From Curtobacterium sp. MCBA15_012 (GTDB lineage: Bacteria > Actinomycetota > Actinomycetes > Actinomycetales > Microbacteriaceae): a stretch of 64,000 nt of DNA. Location: NCBI RefSeq assembly GCF_001864935.2, contig NZ_CP126267.1:744001-808000 (forward strand). Reading direction: 5' to 3'. The notes under the pieces are model-generated. The model saw nothing but the letters and a program-made list of their open reading frames with translations, had not been told where the DNA came from and did no database searches. This document shows, one piece after another, positions 16,518 through 26,700 of this stretch. The translations under genes and the position numbers were made by a program. The stretch's first letter is position 1; the number at the start of each line of letters is the position of its first letter.

Positions 16518-18854
16518 CTACGACCGGTCGCCGCCGTCGTTCGGAGGTCCGGCCACCACCGGCACGCGGACCCGCAGCTCACCGGTGCACAGGGACTGGT
16601 CGAGGCCCTCCGCGGGACCGGCGGGGCGGGTGGCGCGACGCGCGGGGCCGGTCGGCCGCCCCGTGTCGTCGCCGGAGGTCGGCCGCAGGCTGTTGCGCCG
16701 GTCGGACCGCAGCAGACGGTCGGCCGGCGTCCCCGAGGGAGCACCCCCGAAGCCGACACCTACACCGGCACCGGCACCGGCGGCGGCACCGGTCCCGACT
16801 CCGGTCCCCGCCCCGCCCCCGTGCGGCGCCCGCCGCAGCGCCGGCCGCACCGGTTCACCCCGGCGCTCCTGACCGGGCAGCGGCCGCGACCGCCGGCCGT
16901 ACAGCAGCTCGGAGGAGTCGAGCAGCCACGGCACGAGTGCCACGGTGACGCCGTGCACGAGCAGCAGCTTCTTGCGGATGCGCCGGCCGCGGTGGTTGTG
17001 CAGCATCGTCTCCCACCAGTGGCCGACGACGAACACCGGCGTGTAGACCGTGACGACCTCGGCGCCGTGCACCGCACGACGCGCCTTGATGTGGTGGATG
17101 AGCGGCATCGAGATGTCCCGGTACGGGCTCGGCACGATCGTCAGCGGGACCTCGATGCCGTGCTCCGCCCACTGCTCGCGGAGTCGTTGGGCCTCGACGT
17201 CGTCGATCGCGACGTGCACGGCCTCGAGCCCGGCGTGCTGCGCGGCGATGGCGTAGTCGACGGCCTTGAGGACGGGCTTCTGCAGCTTGTTGACGAGGAC
17301 GATCGCGTGGTCGCCGCTCGCACCGAACCGGGTCTCGGCGTCGACCGCGATCTCGTGCGAGACGTCGCGGTAGTACCGGTTCACGCCGAGCATGAGGACG
17401 AACAGCACCGGCATGATGACGAAGACGAGCCAGGCGCCGTGCGTGAACTTCGTGATCGTGACGATGACCAGCACCACGGCGGTGAACGTCGCGCCGACCG
17501 CGTTGATCGTCAGGGAGCGCCGGACCTGTGCGCGGTCGAGCGGTGGCTCGCCGGCGAGTGCCCGGGTGCCGTCCCGGTCCTCGCGGAGCTGCCGGGTCCA
17601 GTGCCGCACCATGCCGGTCTGTCCGAGCGTGAACGACACGAAGACGCCGATGATGTAGAGCTGGATCAGGCTCGTGACGTTCGCCCGGTACACGACGAGC
17701 AGCGAGACGGCGACGAGCGCCAGGACGATGACGCCGTTCGAGTAGATGAGCCGGTCGCCGCGGGTGGAGAGGGCCTTCGGCGCGTACGAGTCGCGCGCCA
17801 GGATCGAGCCGAGCAGCGGGAAGCCGTTGAACGCGGTGTTCGCGGCGAGGAGCAGCACGGCAGCGGTCGTCGCCTGCACCACGTAGAACAGGACGCTCCC
17901 GTCGCCGAACGTCGCGGCGGCGATCTGCGCGATGAGGGAACGCTGCGGCGCGGTCGCGCACGCCGTGAACCCCTGCAGGTCGCAGGCCCGCTCGGCGTAG
18001 TGCACGCGGGAGACCAGGGCGAGCGTGACCAGGCCGACGAACAGCACGATCGCGATCGACCCCATCGCGACGAGCGTCTTCTGCGCGTTCGCGATCTTCG
18101 GGCGGCGGAAGGCCTGCACGCCGTTCGCGATCGCCTCGACGCCGGTCAGTGCCGAGCAGCCGGACGCGAAGGCACGGAGCAGCAGCAGGACGAACGCGGC
18201 CTGGGTGGTGTGCTCGACGTTCTGCACGGTCCACCCGGCGGACTCGGCCACGGGGGCGTGCCCGAGCGCGGCCCGCACGAGCCCGGTGACGATCATCACG
18301 AACACGGAGCCGACGAACAGGTAGGTCGGCACCGCGAAGGCCTTGCTCGACTCGCGCACGCCGCGGAGGTTCACCCCCGCGAGCAGCACGACGAACGCGA
18401 CCGCGACCTCGATGCGGAACGGGTCGAGTCCGGGGAGCGCGGAGATGATGTTGTCGACGCCCGACGCGACCGACACCGCGACCGTCATGGCGTAGTCGAC
18501 GAGCAGGGCGCTCGCCACGACGAGCCCGGCCTTCTCGCCGAGGTTGCGGTGCGCGACCTCGTAGTCGCCGCCGCCGGACGGGTACGCCTTGATGAGCTGC
18601 CGGTAGGACGCGACGACCACGACGAGCAGCAGCACCACGAGCGCGGCGACCCACGGCGCGAGCGTCAGGAACGCCATGCCGCCGAGCAGCAGGATCATGA
18701 GGAGTTCCTGGGGCGCGTACGCCACGGACGACAGCGGGTCGCTCGCGAAGATCGGCAGTGCCAGGTGCTTCGGGAGGAGCTGTCCCTCGAGCTTCTCGGA
18801 GGGGAGGGGATCCCCGATCAGTCGCGCCTTGAGCGACCGCACCTCGTTCGTCAC
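16518..18854 (-). CDS. KimA-like APC-superfamily potassium transporter
   Basis: 778-residue permease. The N-terminus (KLEGQLLPKHLALPIFASD, PLSSVAYAPQELL, AYPSGGGDYEVAHRNLGEK) closely follows the pattern of KimA/YdaO, the high-affinity proton-coupled K+ importer of Bacillus, and differs from ordinary amino-acid permeases. About 12 membrane spans (to ~480) are followed by a cytosolic alpha/beta domain (~500-640) and an unusual Arg/Gly/Thr-rich tail with a GTGVGTGAAAGAGAG-type run. In Bacillus the protein is inhibited by c-di-AMP; whether that holds here is inference, and no ydaO-type riboswitch is seen upstream. GTG 18854 is chosen since TAGGTT ends 8 nt upstream; TTG 18863 overlaps that hexamer. 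Confidence 0.85.
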   Translation of the reverse strand: MTNEVRSLKARLIGDPLPSEKLEGQLLPKHLALPIFASDPLSSVAYAPQELLMILLLGGMAFLTLAPWVAALVVLLLVVVVASYRQLIKAYPSGGGDYEVAHRNLGEKAGLVVASALLVDYAMTVAVSVASGVDNIISALPGLDPFRIEVAVAFVVLLAGVNLRGVRESSKAFAVPTYLFVGSVFVMIVTGLVRAALGHAPVAESAGWTVQNVEHTTQAAFVLLLLRAFASGCSALTGVEAIANGVQAFRRPKIANAQKTLVAMGSIAIVLFVGLVTLALVSRVHYAERACDLQGFTACATAPQRSLIAQIAAATFGDGSVLFYVVQATTAAVLLLAANTAFNGFPLLGSILARDSYAPKALSTRGDRLIYSNGVIVLALVAVSLLVVYRANVTSLIQLYIIGVFVSFTLGQTGMVRHWTRQLREDRDGTRALAGEPPLDRAQVRRSLTINAVGATFTAVVLVIVTITKFTHGAWLVFVIMPVLFVLMLGVNRYYRDVSHEIAVDAETRFGASGDHAIVLVNKLQKPVLKAVDYAIAAQHAGLEAVHVAIDDVEAQRLREQWAEHGIEVPLTIVPSPYRDISMPLIHHIKARRAVHGAEVVTVYTPVFVVGHWWETMLHNHRGRRIRKKLLLVHGVTVALVPWLLDSSELLYGRRSRPLPGQERRGEPVRPALRRAPHGGGAGTGVGTGAAAGAGAGVGVGFGGAPSGTPADRLLRSDRRNSLRPTSGDDTGRPTGPARRATRPAGPAEGLDQSLCTGELRVRVPVVAGPPNDGGDRS

Positions 18855-18971
18855 GAGCGGCAAACCTACTCAGTTCACCGGACGAGTCAACACTGTGCGG
18901 ATCGACAGGTGCCCCGGTCCGCCGTGCCCGCCGGGAGGCGCGCCCCGCGTCGGTCCGTCGGCCCGCCTCGG

Positions 18972-19565
18972 TCAGAGCGAGCGGCGCAGGGTCTCGAGTC
19001 CGTCGCGCAGCCGCGTCACCGCGTCGTCGGTGAGCGTGCCGCGCGTCGCGCGGCTCCGCAGGTCGGCACCCACCTGCTGCCGGAAGGACGCGATGGCCGT
19101 CTCGACGTCGCGGAGTGCCCGGGCGCCCGCGGACGGGACGTCCTCCGGCTGCCCGGCCGACGGCGCGGTCGGCTTCGTGCGCGGTGCCTGCGCGCTCGCC
19201 GCGAGGTCGGCGCGGAGGGACCGCATCGCCTCGCCCACCGAGGCGCGGACGCCGTCGGCGAGGGACTTCACCGAGTCGGCGACGCCGTTCTCGACCGCGG
19301 CGATGTCGTCGGCGCGGGCGTCGAGCTCGGCCCGGCCGGCGTCGGTGATCGCGTAGACCGTGCGGCGGCCGTCGGTCGTCGCGGTGACGAGCCCCTCGGC
19401 CTCGAGCTTCGCCAGGCGCGGGTAGACGGTGCCGGCGCTCGGCACGTACGTGCCGCCGAAGCGGTCGCCGAGGGCCTGGATGACCTCGTACCCGTGCATG
19501 GGGCGGTCGGCCAGCAGGACGAGCAGGTACAGGCGCAGGTGGCCGTGGGCGAAGACCGGGCTCAT
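18972..19565 (-). CDS. PadR family transcriptional regulator
   Basis: 197-residue repressor-type protein. The N-terminal winged helix is typical of PadR: LRLYLLVLLADRPMHGYEVI, then GTVYPRLAKLEAEGLV and a wing with DGRRTVYAITDAG. The rest is helical with a Pro/Ala linker and an extra C-terminal helical segment, longer than minimal PadR proteins. Its ATG overlaps the stop of the DUF4097 gene (ATGA at 19562-19565), so the two are co-transcribed and coupled; it probably represses its own operon through the inverted repeat at 20459-20486. Confidence 0.92.
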   Translation of the reverse strand: MSPVFAHGHLRLYLLVLLADRPMHGYEVIQALGDRFGGTYVPSAGTVYPRLAKLEAEGLVTATTDGRRTVYAITDAGRAELDARADDIAAVENGVADSVKSLADGVRASVGEAMRSLRADLAASAQAPRTKPTAPSAGQPEDVPSAGARALRDVETAIASFRQQVGADLRSRATRGTLTDDAVTRLRDGLETLRRSL

Positions 19566-20437
19566 GCGGGCGCCTCCGTCGGCTGGTCGTCAGTGCCGGT
19601 GGTCGGCTCGGTGGACGGGGTGCCCGCCCAGGCGTCGGTCACGGGCGGGGCGTGCACGACGGCGACGCCACCGGACACCGAGTTGACGCGGAGGTCGAGC
19701 CACTGGCCCGAGAGCTCCCCGGACTGCTGCACGTGCGAGCCGCGCACGCCGCGCAGCTGGGCGTCGTCGAACTGCAGCGTGCCGGTCGCGGTGCTGACGG
19801 TCGCGCGGTAGGCGACGCCGTCCTCGAGTCGGACGTCGACCGACCCCGACACGGTGTTCACCCGCGCGGAGTCGGGCGTGCCCTGCAGGTCGAGCAGCAC
19901 GTCGGCGTTCACGCCGTCGGCCGTGAGCCGGGGGATCGCGCCGGTCGCGACGACGTTGCCGGACACGGTGCGCACCGTGAGGGCGCCGTCGAGTCCGCGG
20001 ACCGTCGTGGTGCCGGACACCGCGTGGACCGCGAGGTCGCCGGCCAGGCCGTCCACGACGACGTCGCCCGAGACCGTGTTCACCGAGGCGCCGCGGTTCG
20101 TGCCGGAGAGCAGCGCGCCCGCCGACACGACGCCGATGGTCACGCGGGCGTCGCGGGGCACGAGCACGCTCACGTCGGCCGAGTCACGACCGCGGAAGGA
20201 CTTGAGGAAGCCGAGCGGGTCCTCCCACCCGATCTGCGGGTGGTCGATGGTGAGCGTGTCGCCGTCCAGCTCGATCTTGAGCTGCTTGCCGGACACGCCG
20301 TGCACCTCGATGCGGGCGGTCGGCTCGTCGTGCGCGACGACGTCGACCTGTCCACCGGCCAGTCCGACGCGCAGGGCGCGGACGATCCCGGTGTCGATCA
20401 CCTTCGGCTCGTCGACGAGCCACTTCTCCTGGGCCAT
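19562..20437 (-). CDS. DUF4097 family beta-strand repeat protein
   Basis: 291-residue protein of the DUF4097 (adhesin-like) family. It is built of short beta repeats marked by recurring VSG/TVSGxV motifs (about residues 115-260), predicting a beta-helix or beta-sandwich. No signal peptide or membrane segment is visible, so it is probably cytosolic. These proteins are frequently encoded with PadR regulators in Actinobacteria and Firmicutes and are thought to sense or respond to envelope stress, but the ligand is unknown. ATG 20437 has a strong AGGAGG with 4-nt spacing. First gene of the DUF4097-padR operon. Confidence 0.88.
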   Translation of the reverse strand: MAQEKWLVDEPKVIDTGIVRALRVGLAGGQVDVVAHDEPTARIEVHGVSGKQLKIELDGDTLTIDHPQIGWEDPLGFLKSFRGRDSADVSVLVPRDARVTIGVVSAGALLSGTNRGASVNTVSGDVVVDGLAGDLAVHAVSGTTTVRGLDGALTVRTVSGNVVATGAIPRLTADGVNADVLLDLQGTPDSARVNTVSGSVDVRLEDGVAYRATVSTATGTLQFDDAQLRGVRGSHVQQSGELSGQWLDLRVNSVSGGVAVVHAPPVTDAWAGTPSTEPTTGTDDQPTEAPA

Positions 20438-20458
20438 GGTGCCTCCTGGTACTCGCGT

Positions 20459-20486
20459 TGTATCGCGTTGTGGAGGTCACGATACA
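20459..20486 (-). promoter_or_regulatory. Candidate PadR operator
   Basis: TGTATCG (20459-20465) and CGATACA (20480-20486) form a 7-bp inverted repeat with a 14-bp spacer just upstream of the DUF4097-padR operon. The outer TGTA/TACA bases match the core commonly seen in PadR operators. Negative autoregulation is inferred. Confidence 0.55.
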
Positions 20487-20551
20487 TCGCGTCTGCACGG
20501 TGGGCGACGGGCCTCAGCGCATCCCCAGCGAGCCGGTGGGGACGGTCCCCG

Positions 20552-21223
20552 TCACGGGACGGGCGTGGGTGCCGCGGCGGGGGTGGGGCGTGCCTCCCGG
20601 CCGGTGTCGGTGACCACCTGCACCGGCGACCAGGGCAGCCGACGGAACAGCGGCATGAGCGGTTGCACCAGCGGGCCGATCGCGAACGCGGCGACCACCG
20701 TGCCGACGCCGACGTCGCCGCCGAGCAGCCAGCCGACCACCACGACCGTGACCTCGATGACCGTGCGCGCGAGCCAGAGCGGCCAGCCGAACCGCTCGTG
20801 CACGCCGACCATGAGTCCGTCGCGAGCGCCCGTGCCGAGTCCGGCGCCGATGTAGCAGGCCGTCGCGACGGCGAGCAGGGCGACCCCCGCGACGAACAGC
20901 GCGACGCGGGCCACGATGCCGTCCGGTTCCGGGACGAGCCAGAGCACGAGGTCGGCGGACGGGCCGATCGCGAGCACGTTGCACAGCGTGCCGATGCCCG
21001 GGCGCTGCCGGAGCGGGATCCACAGCAGCAGGATGACGACGCTCGACACGACCGTGACCACGCCGAAGGACCACGGGAGGACGTGCTCGAGACCCTGTGT
21101 GAGCACCGTCCACGAGCCGACCCCCACGACCGCGCGGACCTGCAGGGCGGTCGCGGCCCCGTAGAGGAACAGCCCGACGAGCAGTTGCACGGAGCGGAGC
21201 ACGAGCGCGGGAGAGCGGGACAT
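20552..21223 (-). CDS. YczE/YitT-type integral membrane protein
   Basis: 223-residue membrane protein with about five or six spans, resembling the YczE/YyaS/YitT family (conserved LFLYGAATALQVRA and GTGARDGLMVG-type loop). Members are often divergently encoded with a MocR (GntR-aminotransferase) regulator, as here, and a transport role linked to a vitamin B6 or amine ligand has been suggested but not shown. ATG 21223 is chosen over ATG 21250: the latter lies inside the regulatory inverted repeat, and CACCAT ends 6 nt before 21223. The C-terminal 30 residues are polar and Pro/Ala-rich. Confidence 0.85.
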   Translation of the reverse strand: MSRSPALVLRSVQLLVGLFLYGAATALQVRAVVGVGSWTVLTQGLEHVLPWSFGVVTVVSSVVILLLWIPLRQRPGIGTLCNVLAIGPSADLVLWLVPEPDGIVARVALFVAGVALLAVATACYIGAGLGTGARDGLMVGVHERFGWPLWLARTVIEVTVVVVGWLLGGDVGVGTVVAAFAIGPLVQPLMPLFRRLPWSPVQVVTDTGREARPTPAAAPTPVP

Positions 21224-21240
21224 GCGCCGATGGTGGCGCG

Positions 21241-21269
21241 GGATTGGCATGGTGGTCGAGAGCCAATCC
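21241..21269. promoter_or_regulatory. Candidate MocR operator between yczE-like and MocR genes
   Basis: GGATTGGC (21241-21248) and GCCAATCC (21262-21269) form a perfect 8-bp inverted repeat with 13-bp spacer in the 61-bp space between the two divergent genes. The right arm ends 3 nt before the -10-like TACCGT (21273-21278) of the regulator, so a bound protein could control both directions. Confidence 0.65.
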
Positions 21270-21284
21270 GGCTACCGTGGACCC

Positions 21285-22751
21285 GTGACCCCGGTCCTCC
21301 GCAGTCCCCGGCCCCTCGGCGCCCGCGCCGGCGCGCTCCTGCTCACCGACTGGCGCGGCGGTTCCGACGCCCCCGCCTACGAGGCGCTCGCCGACGCCCT
21401 GCGCGTGCTCGTCATCGACGGGCGGATCCCGGTCGGGGTCCGGCTGCCGGCCGAACGCGGCCTCGCGGACGCCCTCGGGGTCTCGCGCACGACGGTCGCG
21501 AACGCCTACGCCCGGCTGCGCGACGACGGGTTCCTCGTGTCGCTCCGGGGCTCCGGCAGCGTCGTCCACCTGCCGCGCGACCTGGTCGGCCGTCCCGACC
21601 CGGAGCAGCTCGGCGGCGTCGTGCCCGGCGATCTGCTCGACCTGCGGAAGGCCGCGCTGCACGCCGCTCCCGAGGTCGCCGAGGCCGTCGAACGCGCGGT
21701 CCGGCACGTGCCCGCGGCGCTCGCCGGGATCGGGTACGACACCGTCGGCGACCCGGGCCTGCGGGCCGCGATCGCCGCGCGGTACACCGAGCGCGGCCTG
21801 CCCACCGACCCGGCCCAGGTCGTCGTGACGATCGGCGCGCAGCACGCGATCGCCCTGCTGGCGCGCGTGCTCGTGCGCCGCGGCGACGCCGTGCTCGTCG
21901 AGTCGCCGACCTACCCGCACGCGCACGAGGCCTTCCGCGCAGCCGGTGGCCGACTCGTCGGGGTGCCGGTCGACGCGCACGCCGGTTGGGACGAGACCGC
22001 ACTCGAGACGACCCTGCGTCGGACCGCACCCGCCGTCGCCTACGTCATGCCCGACCTGCACAACCCGACCGGGGCGGTCATGTCCGCCGCGACCCGGGAC
22101 CGCCTGCTCACCGTCGCCGCGTCGACCGGCACCGTGGTCGTCGCGGACGAGACGATGGGCGAGCTGCGGATCGACGGTCCCGCCGCGGTGCCCCTGGCCG
22201 TCGCCGACCCCGCGGGCGAGCGGGTCGTGATGATCGGCTCGGCCGCCAAGGTCTTCTGGGGCGGGCTCCGGATCGGCTGGGTCCGCGCGGCTCCCGACCT
22301 GCTGCAACGGCTGCTCCTCGCCCGCCCGACGGGCGACCTCGGCACCCCGGTGCTCGACCAGCTGGTCGTGCGGGAGCTCGTCCCGCGCACGGCGGCCGTC
22401 CTGGAGGCGCGGCGCACCTTCCTGCGCGCCGGTCGCGACGACGTCGTGGCCGCGTTGCGCGCGCGGCTCCCCGAGTGGGACGTCCCGTCGCCGGCGGGCG
22501 GGTTGACGACGTGGGTCGGGCTCGGGCGGCCGGTGTCGAGCGCGCTCGTGCTCGCCGCTCGGGCCGAGGGCGTGGTGCTCGCCTCCGGCGGGGTGTTCGG
22601 CCCCGACGGCGGCTTCGAGCGGTTCCTGCGGGTGCCGTACACCGGGTCGGCGGGGGACCGGGAGCGCATGGTCGACGTGCTCGAGCGGGCGTGGGCGCGG
22701 GTCGGCGGGGTCGGTGCGGGGGCGCGCGGGTCGCTCGCGGCGGTGGTCTGA
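21285..22751 (+). CDS. MocR-type PLP-dependent transcriptional regulator (YczR group)
   Basis: 488-residue fusion of a GntR winged helix (about 20-90; LADALRVLVIDGRIPVG, LPAERGLADALGVSRTTVANAY) with a class I aminotransferase fold (about 120-470). The PLP region includes YVMPDLHNPTG, VVADETM and the Schiff-base lysine block GSAAKVFWGGLRIGW. Such proteins sense PLP or amine ligands rather than catalyse transamination. Divergent pairing with a YczE-type gene places it in the YczR group by context. GTG 21285 is preceded by TACCGT exactly 6 nt upstream. The perfect inverted repeat at 21241-21269 is the likely operator. Confidence 0.92.
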   Translation: MTPVLRSPRPLGARAGALLLTDWRGGSDAPAYEALADALRVLVIDGRIPVGVRLPAERGLADALGVSRTTVANAYARLRDDGFLVSLRGSGSVVHLPRDLVGRPDPEQLGGVVPGDLLDLRKAALHAAPEVAEAVERAVRHVPAALAGIGYDTVGDPGLRAAIAARYTERGLPTDPAQVVVTIGAQHAIALLARVLVRRGDAVLVESPTYPHAHEAFRAAGGRLVGVPVDAHAGWDETALETTLRRTAPAVAYVMPDLHNPTGAVMSAATRDRLLTVAASTGTVVVADETMGELRIDGPAAVPLAVADPAGERVVMIGSAAKVFWGGLRIGWVRAAPDLLQRLLLARPTGDLGTPVLDQLVVRELVPRTAAVLEARRTFLRAGRDDVVAALRARLPEWDVPSPAGGLTTWVGLGRPVSSALVLAARAEGVVLASGGVFGPDGGFERFLRVPYTGSAGDRERMVDVLERAWARVGGVGAGARGSLAAVV

Positions 22752-22914
22752 GCCCGCCGCCGTGGTCCGGGGCCGTCGCGGTGGTGCGAGCCCGCGACGG
22801 TGGTCCGGGCTGCCGGCGTGCTCCGCTGTGTCATCCCACAGGTGGAGGTCACCGGCACGGTGTCGCCCGGCAGGGTGACGCGGCGGGCTGCCGTCGCCCG
22901 TCAGGCTGCTCACC

Positions 22915-23571
22915 GTGACCCCGATCTCGCCCGCACACCGTGACCCCGCTCCGGTCGTCCCGGCCGTCCCCGCCGCTGCACGCGTGACGATGGCCCTGGC
23001 TGCGGCGCTGCTCGTCGGGGTCCTCACCTCGTTCGGGCAGGCGGTCCAGGCGTTCGCCGTCGCGGCCAACTCCGCGGCGCCCTGGTTCGGCGTCGCGGTG
23101 CTCCTGTGCCTGCTCGCACGGGTCCGGACCGGCCGCGTCGCCCTGCCGCTCGCGATGCTGCTCGGCGTGGTGCTGCTCGAGCTCATGCACGTCGGGTACT
23201 GGGCGGCCACGAACCTGCGCGGCTACCCCGACGTCCTGTCGCCGACCGGCTTCTGGGTGGTGGTCGGGGTCCCGGCCGGGCTCCTCGCCGGTGGGGTCGC
23301 CGTCGCCCTGCGCGTCGGTGGTCCCGTGGTGCGCGCGGGTGCCCTCGGGGTCGTCGCGGCGGTGTTCGTCGGCGAGGGGGTGCGGGCACTGCACAGCGTC
23401 GCGACCGCCGAGACGCTGCCGGGCTGGATCGCCCAGGTCGTCATCGGGATGGTCGTGCTCGGCGTGGCCGTGTGGACGGCGCCGAGCACCACCGCCCGGA
23501 CGGTCGCGCTCGTGACCGGGGTCGTCGGGGCCGCCGGGGTGCTGGCCGCGTACCTGCTGCTCGGCGGCTGA
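22915..23571 (+). CDS. Hypothetical multi-pass membrane protein
   Basis: 218-residue protein with about six hydrophobic segments after a polar N-terminus; a conserved-looking WxGVAxLLCLL... LLELMHVGYW core is reminiscent of small uncharacterised actinobacterial membrane families (DUF6518-like), but this is not a firm match. The start GTG 22915 has CAGGCT 7 nt upstream. About 160 bp separate it from the MocR gene; that space contains only short GGTCCGGG-type repeats. It is followed by the RND transporter gene 141 nt downstream, probably transcribed separately. Confidence 0.72.
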   Translation: MTPISPAHRDPAPVVPAVPAAARVTMALAAALLVGVLTSFGQAVQAFAVAANSAAPWFGVAVLLCLLARVRTGRVALPLAMLLGVVLLELMHVGYWAATNLRGYPDVLSPTGFWVVVGVPAGLLAGGVAVALRVGGPVVRAGALGVVAAVFVGEGVRALHSVATAETLPGWIAQVVIGMVVLGVAVWTAPSTTARTVALVTGVVGAAGVLAAYLLLGG

Positions 23572-23712
23572 CCGTCCGCCGGCCGTCCCGGGAGCCGGCC
23601 CACCGCGTTGCCCGGTCGGGTCGGCCGGACGCGCAGCCCGGACGTGCAGCCCGGCCGCGCTGCCCGGCCTCGGGCGGTCCCGACTCGCAGGGAGTGCTGG
23701 GAGGATCGGACG

Positions 23713-26700
23713 GTGCACTTCCTCTCGGTCTTCAGCATCCGGAACCGCGCGCTCATCGCCCTCGTCACGATCGTCGTCGCGGTGTTCGGCAGCGTCGCAC
23801 TGACGAACCTCAAGCAGGAGCTCATCCCGAGCGTCGAGTTCCCCCAGGTCGCCATCGTCAGCGCCTACCCCGGGGCGACCCCGGAGGTCGTGTCGAACGA
23901 CGTCTCGACGAAGATCGAGCAGGCGATCCAGGTGGTCCCGAACCTCGAGTCGACGAGCGCGACCTCGTCGACCGGGCAGAGCGTCGTCTCCGCGTCGTTC
24001 GACTACGGTTCGAACCTCGCCAGCGCCGAGGACAAGATCCAGACCGCGGTCAACGCGCTCTCGCTGCCCGACACCGTGCAGACCCAGATCGTGACCGGGT
24101 CGTTCGACGACCTGCCGGTCCTGCAGCTCGCCGTCACGGCCTCCGGCAACCAGGAGCAGCTCGTCGACCGGCTGAACGCCACGGCGATCCCCGACCTCGA
24201 GAAGCTCGACGGGGTGCGCCAGGCCGACGTCTTCGGCAACCCCGGTCGCCGCGTCGTGATCACCCCGAACGAGGACGAGCTCGCGGCGCGGGGGCTCACC
24301 TCGCAGTCGATCTCCGACGCGCTCGACGACAACGGCACGCTCATCCCGGGCGGCACCATCACGCAGGACGGCAAGACGCTCTCGGTGCAGACCGGGCAGC
24401 GGATCGCGTCGATCGCCGACATCGAGGCGCTGCCGCTGACGGCGGCGTCCGGCGGGTCGTCCACGTCGTCCTCCGCGAGCACGGGCGGATCCGCGAACGG
24501 CGGGTCCGCGACCGGCGGTGCCGGCGGCACCGGCGGTGCCACGGGCGGTGCAGCCGCGTCCGGTGACGGGACCGCCGGGGGATCGGCTGCGGGTGGGACC
24601 GGCACCGGGACCAGCGCGACGGGCGGGACGGGCGCGAGCCGGGCCTCCACGGCGACCTCGCTCGGGGACGTCGCGACCGTGCAGATCGAGGAGTCCCCGC
24701 GGACGTCGATCAGCCGGGTCGACGGCAAGACCGCGCTGACGATCGCGATCACGAAGACGCAGGAGGCCAACACGGTCGACGTGTCCGAGACCGTGAAGGA
24801 CGCCCTGCCCGGCATCGAGGCCAAGGTCACCGGCGACCCGCGCTTCACCGTCGTGTTCGACCAGGCGCCCTACATCCAGCAGTCGATCGACTCCCTGGCC
24901 GAGGAGGGGCTGCTCGGCCTCGGGTTCGCCGTGATCGTCATCCTGGTGTTCCTGCTGTCCGTCCGTTCGACCATCGTCACCGCCATCTCCATCCCGACGT
25001 CGGTGCTCCTCGCGGCGATCGGCATGCAGGCCGCCGGCTACACGCTGAACATCATCACGCTCGCCGCGCTCACGATCGCGATCGGACGCGTGGTCGACGA
25101 CTCGATCGTCGTCATCGAGAACATCAAGCGGCACCTGCAACCGGGCGTCGACCGCGGCCGGGCCGTGCTCGACGCCGTCCGCGAGGTCGCCGGCGCCGTC
25201 ACCGCGTCCACCCTGACCACCGTCGCGGTGTTCCTGCCGGTGGCGTTCGTCGCCGAGCTCGTCGGCGAGCTGTTCCGGCCGTTCGCGCTCACGGTCACGA
25301 TGGCCCTGATCGCGTCCCTGCTCGTGTCGCTCACCATCGTGCCGGTGCTCGCGTACTGGTTCCTCCGTGCGCCGAAGGGCCACGCGCACGCCGCGGGCCG
25401 GGCGGCCACGACCGGCTCGACCGGCTCGCTCGCGTCGGGCGCGGACCTGCACGACGCCGGCGCCCCCGACCGCCTGCGCCGCGGGTACCAGCCCGTGCTC
25501 CGGTGGGCGATCGGCCGACCGGCACTCGTGCTCGTGCTCGCGCTGCTCGTCCTCGGCGGCACCGCGGCCGCCGTCCCGTTCGTCAAGACGAACTACCTCG
25601 GCGACTCCGGGCAGAACACCTTCACGGTGACGCAGGACCTCGCGGCCGGCACGAGCCTCGACGTGCAGGCGGACGCCGCGCGCAAGGTCGAACGGGTGCT
25701 GCAGGACGTCCCCGGCGTCGAGACCGTCCAGACCACCATCGGCACGAGTGGGCAGTCGATCCAGGCGGCGTTCGGCGGCGGGGCGTCGGCCTCGGTGCAG
25801 TACAACGTCACGACCGACTCGGCCCGCGACCAGACCACCATCCAGTCGACCGCCCGGCAGCGGATCGACCGCATCGACGGCGTCGGCGAGGTCAGCCTGT
25901 CGTCGGCCGGCGGCGGGTTCGGCGGGTCGAGCGACATCGAGGTCGACGTCACCGCGCCGACCCAGTCCGAGCTGCAGACCGCCGCGAAGACGGTGCTCGC
26001 GAAGATGCGCGGCGTCGACGGCACCACGAGCGCGACGAGCAACCTCGCCGCCGCCGAGCCGTACCTCGCGGTGAAGGTCGACCGCCGTGCCGCCGCCGAG
26101 CGGGGTCTCACCGAGACGCAGGTCGGCGGGCTCGTCGCCGCGGCCGTGTCGCCCCGGGACACCGGCTCCGTCGAGATCGACGACGCGACGCTCGACGTCT
26201 ACATCGCCGACCCCGCGCCGCCGACGACGATCGACGCGCTGCGGTCGCTCTCGATCCCGACGGCGACCGGCGCCGTGCCGCTGTCCGACCTCGCCACGGT
26301 CGAGCAGTCCGAGGGGCCGACCTCGATCACGACGTCGAACGCCGTGCGCACGGCGACGATCACCGTGACACCCGACGCGTCGAACCTCGGGGCAGCGGTG
26401 CAGAACGTCACCGCCGCCGTCGACGGGATCGACCTGCCGAAGGGTGCCTCGGCGTCGATCGGCGGTGTCGCGTCGAGCCAGTCGTCCGCGTTCAGCCAGC
26501 TGCTCCTGGCCGTGCTCGTCGCGGTGCTCATCGTCTACGTGATCATGGTCGCGACCTTCCGCAGCCTGCGGCAGCCCGTGATGCTCCTGGCGTCGGTGCC
26601 GTTCGCCGCCACCGGGGCGCTCCTGCTGCAGATCGTCACCGGCATCCCGCTCGGCGTCGCGTCGCTCATCGGCCTGCTCATGCTCGTCGGCATCGTCGTG

